From NCBI GenBank assembly GCA_017465225.1, contig JAFTWQ010000022.1, positions 62,001-126,000 on the forward strand: a DNA stretch of 64,000 nt. The letters run 5' to 3'. The notes beneath the pieces were generated by a model. The model saw only the letters and a list, made by a program, of their open reading frames with translations. It did not search any database and was not told the DNA's origin. How positions within the stretch are numbered: position 1 is the first letter of the stretch; each line of letters starts with the position of its first letter. Below are positions 8,131-15,184 of the stretch, piece after piece. The position numbers and the translations under genes are program-made. This stretch comes from Bacteroidales bacterium (GTDB lineage Bacteria > Bacteroidota > Bacteroidia > Bacteroidales > UBA932).

Positions 8131-9417
8131 ATGTACGCTTTAGTGGACTGCAATAATTTCTTCGTTTCATGCGAGAGGGTCTTCCGGCCGGAGCTGGAGG
8201 GCAAGGCTGTCGTTGTGCTTTCCAACAATGACGGCTGCGTCGTGTCGCGAAGCAACGAAAGCAAAGCCATGGGCATAAAGATGTGCACGCCGTTCTATCA
8301 GGTGAAGCATTTCGTGGATGAGGGAAAACTCCATGCATGTTCCTCTAACTATGCACTTTACGGAGACCTTTCTTCCCGTGTGATGTCGCTTCTGGCCGAT
8401 GCCGTTCCGAAGATCGAGATATATTCAATAGATGAGGCATTCCTGCATCTTGACGGGATCGATCCGGAGAGTGTGCCCCAGCTATGCCATGATCTGGTGA
8501 AGAAGATCCGCAAATGGGTGGGAGTGCCGGTGAGCATAGGCGTGGCGCCGACAAAGACGCTTGCGAAGATCGCCAGCCATTTTGCAAAGAAGCATAAAGG
8601 GTACAGGGGGGTGTGCATGATGGAGACTGATGCCAAAAGACTCAAGGCCCTGCAGCTCACGCCGATAGATGATGTCTGGGGCATAGGAAGAAGGCTTGCG
8701 CCGAAGATGCTGGAGAAGGGGGTGAAGACGGCCCTGGATTTCGTTCAGAGGCCTCGCGAGTGGGTGGCTTCGACATTCAATGTCAATACGGTACGTACAT
8801 GGGAAGAACTACAGGGCCATGTCTGCCATGAAGAGGAGAGGGAGGATAGACGTAAGTCCATATGCACATCGCGTTCATTTGCGGATATGATCGAGGACGA
8901 GAGGGAGCTCGTCCTGCGTGTCTCTGATTTCGCGGCCATGTGCGCGAGAAAGCTGCGCGAGGAAGGATCTGCGGCCTATGATGTCACGACATTCATGTAC
9001 ACTAACCGTTTCAGGGAGGACCTTGCCCAGTATTTCCCGTCTGCAACCATACGTCTAGATGTGGCGGCAAACAGCGCGCAGGAGATAATCGGTGCCGCCC
9101 TGAAAGCCTTCAGGACCATCTACAGGCAGGGGTATAGATACAAGAAAGCCGGAGTGACGGTCAGCAATATAATATCTGCAGACGCCATCCAGGCTTCCAT
9201 GTTTGATTTTGATGATGAACTTCGCCAGAAGCAGGACAGACTGTCGAAAGTGATGGATGCTGTAAATGCTGCGGCCGAGGTCTCCGGTTCGGCATCAGGA
9301 GGCGCTCTTCTCCGCCTTGCCACCCAACGCCCGGGCCATTATGCCGACGGCATACGCAGCGATTTCCGTTCCCGTCTTTACTCCACTTCCCTTGACGATA
9401 TCATTGAGGTGCGCTAA
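8131..9417 (+). CDS. umuC: UmuC, Y-family DNA polymerase V catalytic subunit
   Basis: 428 residues. The palm opens MYALVDCNNFFVSCERVF (first catalytic Asp at 6), followed by 'VVVLSNNDGCVVSRSNE' and 'IYSIDEAFLHLDG' with the acidic Asp-Glu pair needed for metal binding. Then come 'VSIGVAPTKTLAKIASHFAK', the helix-hairpin-helix region near 'IDDVWGIGRRLAPKM', and a little-finger plus UmuC C-terminal domain. It replicates past DNA lesions at low fidelity with UmuD' and RecA. The start at 8131 gives the exact family N-terminus; upstream in-frame extension overlaps umuD. Its last 4 bp overlap the convergent glycerophosphodiesterase gene. Confidence 0.96.
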   Translation: MYALVDCNNFFVSCERVFRPELEGKAVVVLSNNDGCVVSRSNESKAMGIKMCTPFYQVKHFVDEGKLHACSSNYALYGDLSSRVMSLLADAVPKIEIYSIDEAFLHLDGIDPESVPQLCHDLVKKIRKWVGVPVSIGVAPTKTLAKIASHFAKKHKGYRGVCMMETDAKRLKALQLTPIDDVWGIGRRLAPKMLEKGVKTALDFVQRPREWVASTFNVNTVRTWEELQGHVCHEEEREDRRKSICTSRSFADMIEDERELVLRVSDFAAMCARKLREEGSAAYDVTTFMYTNRFREDLAQYFPSATIRLDVAANSAQEIIGAALKAFRTIYRQGYRYKKAGVTVSNIISADAIQASMFDFDDELRQKQDRLSKVMDAVNAAAEVSGSASGGALLRLATQRPGHYADGIRSDFRSRLYSTSLDDIIEVR

Positions 9418-10220
9418 AGCTCCTTTATCTTCATTTTCTTCATCAGCTCTCTTGCCTCGAGAGGATTGTCGGTGGTGAGCTGGTCCACTCCCATCTTGAA
9501 CATCTTCGCCATGTCCTTTTCCTTGTTCACGGTCCATGCGTTCACGCTCATGCCGTGGCTGCGTGCCTGCCTGTACCATTTCCTGTGGATCTTATACACG
9601 GCATGGTTGAAGTCCACTCCGTTGATGCCTCTTTCTGCAAGCTCGTCCGGACTCTTGCTTGAGCCGAGGAACTGTACTGTGAAATCAGGAAGCTCCTTCG
9701 CAAGGACTTCGCACATGTGGAGGCTGAATGAAATGAACATTACTCGCTGTGGATCAAGGAGTCCGTGCTCCTTGAGTTTTGCGATAGTAAGCTCTACGAA
9801 CCTGTCCTCTACCTCGTCGCATGAATGAGGCTTCAGCTCATATACGAGCATTGTCTCGGGATATTTCTTTCCCTGCTCGAGATACTGGTCGATGGTCGGG
9901 ATGGTCTCGCCGTTCTTTATCTTGAAATCCTTGAATTCGGCGTATGGATACTTTTCGATCTTCTTACCTTCCACATCGCTGTCGTGATATACGATGAGGA
10001 CTCCGTCCGAAGTCATGTTCACGTCGAATTCGCTTCCCCAGAACCCTGCCTCCTGTGCGCAGCGGAGCGCCGCAACCGAATTCTTGGCGTATCCGGCCTC
10101 ATCGCAGTTCCAGAAGCCTCTATGGGCTACAATGCCGCTCTGACGCTGTGCGTCCGCGCTGAAAGGGAGCAGGAGAAGTCCTGCAAGCATGGTCATGATG
10201 ATTTTTACTGATCTGTTCAT
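9414..10220 (-). CDS. Exported glycerophosphodiester phosphodiesterase
   Basis: 268 residues with a signal peptide (MNRSVKIIMTMLAGLLLLPFSADAQ). The GDPD TIM-barrel is clear: 'IVAHRGFWN' (catalytic His-Arg), 'GSEFDVNMTSDGVLIVYHD' (Glu/Asp metal ligands and second His), 'LVYELKPH', and 'VNAWTVNKEKDMAKMFKMGV' near the end. It hydrolyses glycerophosphodiesters to glycerol-3-phosphate and an alcohol in the periplasm, giving phosphate and carbon from phospholipids. The start at 10220 begins the signal peptide; an ATG eight codons upstream lies almost on the promoter. A well-spaced minus-strand promoter precedes it. Confidence 0.92.
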   Translation of the reverse strand: MNRSVKIIMTMLAGLLLLPFSADAQRQSGIVAHRGFWNCDEAGYAKNSVAALRCAQEAGFWGSEFDVNMTSDGVLIVYHDSDVEGKKIEKYPYAEFKDFKIKNGETIPTIDQYLEQGKKYPETMLVYELKPHSCDEVEDRFVELTIAKLKEHGLLDPQRVMFISFSLHMCEVLAKELPDFTVQFLGSSKSPDELAERGINGVDFNHAVYKIHRKWYRQARSHGMSVNAWTVNKEKDMAKMFKMGVDQLTTDNPLEARELMKKMKIKEL

Positions 10221-10241
10221 TGCAATATGAGTTTTGTCATA

Positions 10242-10273
10242 CAAATATAAATTTTTATATGTCTTTATGCAAA
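10242..10273 (-). promoter_or_regulatory. Bacteroidetes-type promoter of the GDPD gene
   Basis: On the minus strand TTTG (10270-10273), 20 bp, then TATATTTG (10242-10249): an ideal TTTG-N20-TAnnTTTG promoter. The divergent pgi gene has TAACTTTG at 10280-10287 on the plus strand, so the two promoters lie back to back. Confidence 0.75.
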
Positions 10274-10355
10274 AAATGTTAACTTTGCCATGATATGGAC
10301 GTCATTCATCACGGATCTGATTATGGATGAAATTATAACACATATATAAAAGATT

Positions 10356-11699
10356 ATGGTAAAGGTAAATTTGGGAGGCTGCAGCTCCTTTGTAAATGAT
10401 GCAGATTACAAGGCTTATGTAGAGAAGGCCATCGCGGCTCTTGAAGTTCTTGAAAATGAGACAGGTGCAGGAAATGACTTCCTCGGATGGAAGCATCTTC
10501 CTTCAGAGACTCTGAAGAGCACATTGGTTGCTGACTGTGAGGCTATCAGAGACCTCTGGAAGTCAAAAGGCGTCGATCTCGTTGTGGTTATCGGTATCGG
10601 TGGTTCATACCTTGGCGCAAAGTGCGCTCTTGAGGCTCTTTCTCATCAGTTTGCAAAACAGCTCAAGGCAAAGGGTGATGCTCCGGAGATCGTTTTCGCA
10701 GGTCAGAACCTTTCAGAGGAGTACATGTGCGAGCTCATGGACCTCGTTCAGGAGAGAAATGCTGCATGCGTGGTAATTTCAAAGTCAGGTACAACTACAG
10801 AGCCTGCTGTCGCTTTCCGTCTTATCAAGAAGTATCTTGAGGATACATACGGAAAGGCAGAGGCTTCAGAGCGTATCGTAGCTGTGACAGACAAGGCTCG
10901 CGGCGCCCTCAAGGGTCTCGCTACTCAGGAAGGCTACAACACATTCGTTATCGAGGATAACGTGGGCGGACGTTTCTCTGTCCTCACTCCTGTAGGAATC
11001 CTTCCTATCGTTCTCGCAGGTTTCGATATGAATGCAATGCTTCAGGGAGCTCTCGAGATGGAGGAGGCTTGTGCGAAGCCATGTGCAGAGGCTAACCCTG
11101 CAATCCAGTATGCAGCAATGCGTAACGCCCTCTACAACCAGGGCAAGAAGATCGAGATCCTCGTTGCGTACAACCCTAAGCTTACATTCCTCGGAGAGTG
11201 GTGGAAGCAGCTTTACGGAGAGTCTGAAGGCAAGAACGGCCTCGGAATCTTCCCTGCATCTGTAAACTTCACAACTGACCTCCACTCAATGGGTCAGTAT
11301 ATCCAGGACGGTGAGCGTACCCTCATGGAGACTGTGGTTTCAGTGGAGAAGAGCAACCGCTCTATGCTCATCGAGAACGATCCGCAGAACCTTGACGGCC
11401 TTAACTTCCTTACAGGCAAGCATGTGGAGGAGTGCAACGCAATGGCCGAGCTCGGAACAAAACTTGCTCACATCGACGGTGGCGTACCTCAGATCTCGCT
11501 TTCAATCGAGCGCGTGAACGAGTACAACCTCGGAGCCCTCTTCTATTTCTTCGAGAAGGCCTGCGGTATCAGCGGCTACATGCTTGGCGTGAACCCATTC
11601 GACCAGCCGGGTGTCGAGGCATACAAGAAGAACATGTTCGCCCTTCTCGGCAAGCCAGGCTATGAAGAGCAGGCAGAGGCTTTGAAGGCTAGGCTTTAA
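10356..11699 (+). CDS. pgi: Glucose-6-phosphate isomerase
   Basis: A 447-residue cytosolic enzyme interconverting glucose-6-phosphate and fructose-6-phosphate. Length matches the compact bacterial PGI form. Family signatures are 'VVVIGIGGSYLGAKCALEAL', 'VVISKSGTTTEPAVAFRLIK', 'VIEDNVGGRFSVLTPVGILP' and 'GGVPQISLSIERVNEYNLGA'. Likely well expressed. A -7-like TAACTTTG lies 69 bp upstream, without a clear TTTG box. The small lipoprotein gene follows after 6 bp and may be co-transcribed. Confidence 0.97.
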   Translation: MVKVNLGGCSSFVNDADYKAYVEKAIAALEVLENETGAGNDFLGWKHLPSETLKSTLVADCEAIRDLWKSKGVDLVVVIGIGGSYLGAKCALEALSHQFAKQLKAKGDAPEIVFAGQNLSEEYMCELMDLVQERNAACVVISKSGTTTEPAVAFRLIKKYLEDTYGKAEASERIVAVTDKARGALKGLATQEGYNTFVIEDNVGGRFSVLTPVGILPIVLAGFDMNAMLQGALEMEEACAKPCAEANPAIQYAAMRNALYNQGKKIEILVAYNPKLTFLGEWWKQLYGESEGKNGLGIFPASVNFTTDLHSMGQYIQDGERTLMETVVSVEKSNRSMLIENDPQNLDGLNFLTGKHVEECNAMAELGTKLAHIDGGVPQISLSIERVNEYNLGALFYFFEKACGISGYMLGVNPFDQPGVEAYKKNMFALLGKPGYEEQAEALKARL

Positions 11700-11705
11700 T
11701 CTACT

Positions 11706-12167
11706 ATGAAAAGGATTCTGTTATTTACAATTGCCATGATGGCATTTGCTTCATGCTCACTGCATAAGGCTTCAGCCCCTTCTACCCCTGTCTATTCACC
11801 TGTAATCGAGACTGCTACAATGGCTTCGCTTGAGGTGTCTGAAAACAGAATTACATACACATATGTGCCGGCAAAGAAGGACGCCAAGGCTCTTTCACAG
11901 GATCAGCTTATAAGAAATGCTGTGTACGCTGCTCTTGAGAAAAATGGTGGAGCAGATGAACTTGTAGGGGTCAACTACTTTGTTTCCATAAAAAGAGGAT
12001 TTTTCTCAAAGAAGGTGAAAAGCGTGAAGGTTTCCGGTTACCCTGCATATTACAAAGACTTCAGAGAACCTGGACCGGCTGATCTTGAAAAGATAGAGAT
12101 CCTGAGTCGTTCAAGGATGTTCAGAAAGTCAGAACTGAAGTCTCTTGCAGTAGGAACAGAAGACTAA
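11706..12167 (+). CDS. Small conserved lipoprotein of unknown function
   Basis: 153 residues with a lipoprotein signal (MKRILLFTIAMMAFASC; lipobox Cys17), so anchored to a membrane facing the periplasm. The mature part contains 'PVIETATMASLEVSENRITY', 'RNAVYAALEKNGGADELVGV', and 'FFSKKVKSVKVSGYPAYYKD'. This pattern (a gene-dosage-like strand, then a Tyr-rich beta segment) resembles small Bacteroidales lipoproteins I know only as hypothetical. It starts 6 bp after pgi and ends about 14 bp before a predicted small-RNA promoter. No enzymatic motif is visible. Confidence 0.7.
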   Translation: MKRILLFTIAMMAFASCSLHKASAPSTPVYSPVIETATMASLEVSENRITYTYVPAKKDAKALSQDQLIRNAVYAALEKNGGADELVGVNYFVSIKRGFFSKKVKSVKVSGYPAYYKDFREPGPADLEKIEILSRSRMFRKSELKSLAVGTED

Positions 12168-12181
12168 ATATAGGCATGCCC

Positions 12182-12270
12182 TTTGCAACAGACTGATCAC
12201 GGTTAGTTTAGTTGTAATAATAGGGTTATGGTTCACCTCCCCGGCGGTTTACTGTCGGGGAGTTTTTTAG
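12182..12270 (+). ncRNA. Predicted small RNA, copy 1 (promoter to terminator)
   Basis: TTTG (12182-12185), 18 bp, TAGTTTAG (12204-12211, one mismatch to TAnnTTTG), then a short transcribed stretch. It ends in a hairpin (CTCCCCG 12237-12243 with CGGGGAG 12256-12262) and TTTTTTAG. From TCACGG onward it is nearly identical to 13237-13313, differing by two single-T indels and the stem base. The predicted RNA is about 50-60 nt. A short ATG frame inside is broken by an indel between copies, so RNA is more likely than a peptide. A pair of related intergenic terminators is the alternative. Confidence 0.55.
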
Positions 12271-12275
12271 TCTGT

Positions 12276-12501
12276 CTTGTGACGGTGCATTAGTTGACGC
12301 ATGGAGCGTAAGCTGTTGATTGTCAGATTTTTATGTGTTTGTTAGTGAACTTTTTTACCCACCAATAAACACGTAATGACTTGATGTCTAACGAGTTGTG
12401 TGATACGGCCCTGTGACCGGACGCGTTGTGGACAGGCACAGGACTCCTTCTGGTATAATTTGTGAAAAGGTCCGGGTGATTGACACTTGGACCTTTTTGT
12501 T
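12276..12501 (+). promoter_or_regulatory. Structured 226-bp spacer upstream of the ytxH operon
   Basis: No coding frame is convincing. It contains a hairpin (GTGTTTGTTAGTG 12335-12347 with CACCAATAAACAC 12360-12372, 12 of 13 pairs) and TATAATTTG at about 12454-12462. It also holds AAAAGGTCC (12465-12473) pairing perfectly with GGACCTTTT (12489-12497), followed by TTGTT and the ytxH ATG at 12502. The last hairpin looks like an intrinsic terminator placed directly against the start codon. It could end an RNA from this spacer or attenuate the operon. Confidence 0.5.
12465..12499 (+). terminator. Terminator-like hairpin abutting the ytxH start codon
   Basis: A perfect 9-bp stem with a 15-nt loop and T-rich tail, ending 3-5 nt before the ATG. 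In a transcript started at the TATAATTTG just upstream it would form at the very 5' end of the mRNA, which suggests a regulatory leader. Confidence 0.5.
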
Positions 12502-12699
12502 ATGGATATAGGTAAGACTTTATTTACGTTTCTGGCAGGGGCTGCGGTTGGAGCCGTGGCGGCCTTGCTTCTGGCTCCCGAATCGGGGGAAAAGACACGT
12601 GGCAGGATACGTGCGAAGGCCGCTGCTGCGGCAGGTATGGCGAAAGAGAAGATTCTGGAGGGACTTGACGACCTCGAGGAGGCCTTGGAGGAAAACTGA
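12502..12699 (+). CDS. YtxH-domain small membrane protein (YqjD-like position)
   Basis: 65 residues: a short N-terminus, one glycine/alanine-rich membrane helix (about 6-24, FTFLAGAAVGAVAALLLAPE), the YtxH signature 'APESGEKTRGRIR', then a charged, Ala/Glu-rich helix. YtxH proteins are inner-membrane stress-associated proteins of unclear function. First of a three-gene operon: the next ATG is 1 bp after this stop. The set resembles enterobacterial yqjD-yqjE-yqjK in order and protein type, inferred from architecture, not alignment. The start at 12502 is preferred over a non-ATG start five codons upstream inside the hairpin. Confidence 0.8.
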   Translation: MDIGKTLFTFLAGAAVGAVAALLLAPESGEKTRGRIRAKAAAAAGMAKEKILEGLDDLEEALEEN

Positions 12700-12700
12700 C

Positions 12701-13039
12701 ATGGATGCCGGACAGGAAACTTTTGAGAACGATATCCGCAGATATGTGGAACTGAAGATTGATGATCTCAAGCTGAAGACGGTGGATAGCCTTTCTGTAG
12801 GTGTCAGCCGTGTACTTTCTCTGATGGCGGTGCTGATGCTCGGTGCCATAGTCCTGGCCTCTTTCGCCTTCGGTACTGTCCTCCTCCTCGGCGACCTCAT
12901 CGGAAGCTGGGCGGCCGCAGCATTCATCATCGGCGGTGTTTTCCTTATCCTCCTGATAGTGATGCTCCTTGTATGGAAGAAACTCTTTGTGGATATTTTC
13001 GTGAAACTTTTTATAGATATCTTTTATGGCAAGGAATGA
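12701..13039 (+). CDS. Phage_holin_3_6/YqjE-like membrane protein
   Basis: 112 residues. An amphipathic N-terminal helix ('ENDIRRYVELKIDDLKLKTV') is followed by two hydrophobic helices (about 39-61 and 66-90) and a basic/aromatic tail 'LVWKKLFVDIFVKLFIDIF'. This is the DUF1469/Phage_holin_3_6 architecture; despite the family name no phage genes are near, so lysis is not implied. It is the middle gene of the operon, and its last 14 bp overlap the next gene. The start at 12701 follows directly on the ytxH stop; the longer open frame upstream only reads through ytxH. Confidence 0.8.
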   Translation: MDAGQETFENDIRRYVELKIDDLKLKTVDSLSVGVSRVLSLMAVLMLGAIVLASFAFGTVLLLGDLIGSWAAAAFIIGGVFLILLIVMLLVWKKLFVDIFVKLFIDIFYGKE

Positions 13040-13235
13040 CTTTTCAGGAATCTCTACGATTGCACAGCTCCGGACAGCCCGCAAGGAACTTTCCGACCGG
13101 ATAGCCGGATATGAAAAACGCTTTTCCTCAGGCATTTCCGGGCTGCGTTCAGCCTTCAGCCTGAAGTTTCTTATGCTGGCGGCAATAAGAAAGCTCCGCA
13201 GACTCATTTCTGGCACACCCTTTGCAAAATCCTAA
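13026..13235 (+). CDS. Small basic YqjK-like protein
   Basis: 69 residues, basic, with a predicted helical N-terminal part ('IAQLRTARKELSDRIAGYEK') and a moderately hydrophobic C-terminal stretch ('FSLKFLMLAAIRKLRRLISG'). Its ATG lies inside the end of the holin-like gene, so translation is probably coupled. Position after YtxH and YqjE-like genes gives the YqjK-like label; sequence similarity is too weak to prove it. Its final codons (TTTGCAAAATCC) contain the TTTG box of the second small-RNA cassette. Confidence 0.65.
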   Translation: MARNDFSGISTIAQLRTARKELSDRIAGYEKRFSSGISGLRSAFSLKFLMLAAIRKLRRLISGTPFAKS

Positions 13236-13313
13236 GTCACGGTTAGTTTAGTTGTTAATAATAGGGTTATGGTTCACCTCCCCGGCGGTTTTACTGTCGG
13301 GGAGGTGTTTTAG
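13221..13313 (+). ncRNA. Predicted small RNA, copy 2 (promoter to terminator)
   Basis: TTTG (13221-13224), 19 bp, TAGTTTAG (13244-13251), then the same transcribed sequence as copy 1. It ends with a stronger hairpin CACCTCCCCG (13275-13284) / CGGGGAGGTG (13298-13307) and TTTAG. Both copies share CCCTTTGCAA at the -33 region, a variable spacer, and then about 70 nearly identical bases. The two flank the ytxH operon. Conservation covers promoter, body and terminator together, as expected for a duplicated transcription unit. Confidence 0.55.
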
Positions 13314-13335
13314 TTCATCTAATGAATAAAAATCG

Positions 13336-13343
13336 TATCTTTG
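13336..13343 (+). promoter_or_regulatory. -7 promoter element of the dynamin-like GTPase gene
   Basis: TATCTTTG (TAnnTTTG) ends 5 bp before the ATG at 13349. Transcription would begin about at the start codon, suggesting an almost leaderless mRNA. No clear TTTG -33 box lies at the right distance. Confidence 0.5.
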
Positions 13344-13348
13344 CCCTC

Positions 13349-15184
13349 ATGAAAGACGAGAGACTCATGACAAGGCAGGCGGAGGCGCTTCAGCAGGAGC
13401 TGGAGGCGCTGTCGCAGAGGCATGCTTCGGTGAAGGGCATCGGGGAGGTTTATGCGAGCCTGAGGAAGATTGCGGGCAGGGCGAAGGAGTATGCGGACAG
13501 GTCGTTTGTGATACTTGTGGCCGGGCCTGTGAAGTCGGGCAAGTCGACTTTTGTCAATCTTGTGGCAAATGCCTTCGTGAGCCCGACGCATTTCCTGGAA
13601 TGTACGGTGCGTCCGTCGATCATTTCGAGTACGGACGATCCGCAGAAGGAGGTCATAACGGCATACCGTTCCAAGGCTCCCGAGAGGTCTGTGGAGCAGG
13701 TCGATGCCATCATTGACAGTCTCCGTGGGCTCATAAAGCCGGAGGAGGTCCCTGAGGTGATGACGGAGTCATGGCCTTTGACAGAGCAGAATATCGATGA
13801 GCATGTGGCTCTTGACCTTTCGGATATGGACAAGGACGGCACATTGATGACGACCATCAAGACTCCGGGAGGCAAGCTGCTCACAAACGGTGTCTATCTT
13901 ATCGACATGCCGGGCTTTGACGGCTCCAGGGCCAATCTTGACAGCCCTCTCTACAAGACCATCGCGGCCCGTGCCGACCTTATAATCCTTGTCCAGAGTT
14001 CCAATTCAGCCATCACAAAGGTTTCGGACGACTTCTTCAGGCTTCTGAAGGAGAACAACCGTAATGTGCCTGTGTGTCTGCTTCATAATGTCTTTGATGC
14101 GGCTCATTGGCGTGACGAGGATATCAAGACGGCTGCTGTGAAGGAGCAGCTTGAATATGCCGTCGCAAGGATAAAGGAGAAGGGATTCAATCTGGATGCG
14201 AAGAATGCGTATGTGGTGAATCTCGGTATGGTATGGGATTGGAGAAGAAAGGCATACACTTCGGATGAAAACGATCTTGCAGGTGCCTCGGAGGCCTTCG
14301 GGAAGGTCGAGGAGGAGATGTATGAGGTGCTGATATCCCAGCGTGATTCGATCCGTGTGCGCAATGTGGTGGGCAGGACCCTGCAGCAGATTGAGGAGCT
14401 CATGGCCCGTAACGAGGCAAGGCTTTCGCAGATGGATGCCGTGACTGCAAGATGTGAGGAGATAAAGAAGGCGTTTGATGCGCTCAAGGGCAGGGCAGTG
14501 CCTGTGAAGGACGATGTGAACGTGGATTATTTCGCTATGCGGAATGAGATCACGGGAATATATACATTGGCGAAACGTTCGCTTTCTGGCAGGTATTCGA
14601 CAAAGGAGACGCGCGAGATTGTGGCGAGGTTCATAGCCGATTGCGCAAAGGCCATGGGAAAGAAGGTGAATGAAGCATTGAGATTCCTTGATTCGCAGGT
14701 CAACGGAGAGGCGGTCATGCTTTGGAAGAGCGACATCGCTGATGTGCTGCGCAGGAGCGGGGTGGATGAGCCGCTTCCGACCATGTCCATGAATGATTTC
14801 CCTCCGATGGAGCCGGAGCTTGATATGCTTTATCCGGATAAGATCGTCCCATGGAACCTTTTCCGGTACAGCGTTAACAAGGTCAATGAGTTCCTTGCGC
14901 ATGTGTATTATTTCCTCGTCGGAAAGGATGATGCGACAGATGTCGGATACATCAGCTTCATGCTTCCGGAAGTAGTGGAGAAAGAGGCAAAGGAACATAA
15001 GGATAAGGTTCTGGAACGCATAGAAGGCACATATGGCCGGTTTGTTGAAAGGAAGAGAAGGGAGGCTCTGGCGAAGCTCATAGCCGATCCGAAGGAATGG
15101 AAGGCCGAGCGTGACGGGCTTGAGGCCCTGCAGCAGGACCTCGCAAAGATCAGGGTTACTACAGAAAACGCATTGAAGTTATGA
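13349..15184 (+). CDS. Dynamin-like / TrmE-era GTPase, membrane-remodelling candidate
   Basis: 611 residues. GTPase motifs are the P-loop GPVKSGKST (59-67), a G2 Thr in 'LECTVRPSII', and G3 DMPG (Asp186), followed by 'ADLIILVQSSNSAITKVSDD' and 'VPVCLLHNVFD' in the G4 position. The long C-terminal half is helical and charged with coiled-coil character, plus one moderately hydrophobic patch ('VNEFLAHVYYFLVGK'). This is the layout of bacterial dynamin-like proteins, which remodel or protect membranes. The next gene overlaps by 4 bp (ATGA) and encodes a DUF697/YcjF-like membrane protein, the probable partner. The start at 13349 is chosen since a -7 box lies inside the longer alternative starting at 13322. 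Confidence 0.8.
   Translation: MKDERLMTRQAEALQQELEALSQRHASVKGIGEVYASLRKIAGRAKEYADRSFVILVAGPVKSGKSTFVNLVANAFVSPTHFLECTVRPSIISSTDDPQKEVITAYRSKAPERSVEQVDAIIDSLRGLIKPEEVPEVMTESWPLTEQNIDEHVALDLSDMDKDGTLMTTIKTPGGKLLTNGVYLIDMPGFDGSRANLDSPLYKTIAARADLIILVQSSNSAITKVSDDFFRLLKENNRNVPVCLLHNVFDAAHWRDEDIKTAAVKEQLEYAVARIKEKGFNLDAKNAYVVNLGMVWDWRRKAYTSDENDLAGASEAFGKVEEEMYEVLISQRDSIRVRNVVGRTLQQIEELMARNEARLSQMDAVTARCEEIKKAFDALKGRAVPVKDDVNVDYFAMRNEITGIYTLAKRSLSGRYSTKETREIVARFIADCAKAMGKKVNEALRFLDSQVNGEAVMLWKSDIADVLRRSGVDEPLPTMSMNDFPPMEPELDMLYPDKIVPWNLFRYSVNKVNEFLAHVYYFLVGKDDATDVGYISFMLPEVVEKEAKEHKDKVLERIEGTYGRFVERKRREALAKLIADPKEWKAERDGLEALQQDLAKIRVTTENALKL

Noticed and set aside
10073..10199. Possible tRNA or other structured RNA in the GDPD/pgi region
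   Set aside because: The stretch is within the GDPD coding sequence; no cloverleaf arms with a T-loop could be traced.
12701..13039. Prophage signal from a holin-family protein
   Set aside because: The family also holds YqjE-like envelope proteins; operon context is YtxH/YqjK-like and no other phage genes are present.
13271..13313. 14-codon peptide (ATG to TAG) inside small-RNA copy 2
   Set aside because: The frame is broken by a single-base indel in the otherwise near-identical copy 1, so coding is not conserved.
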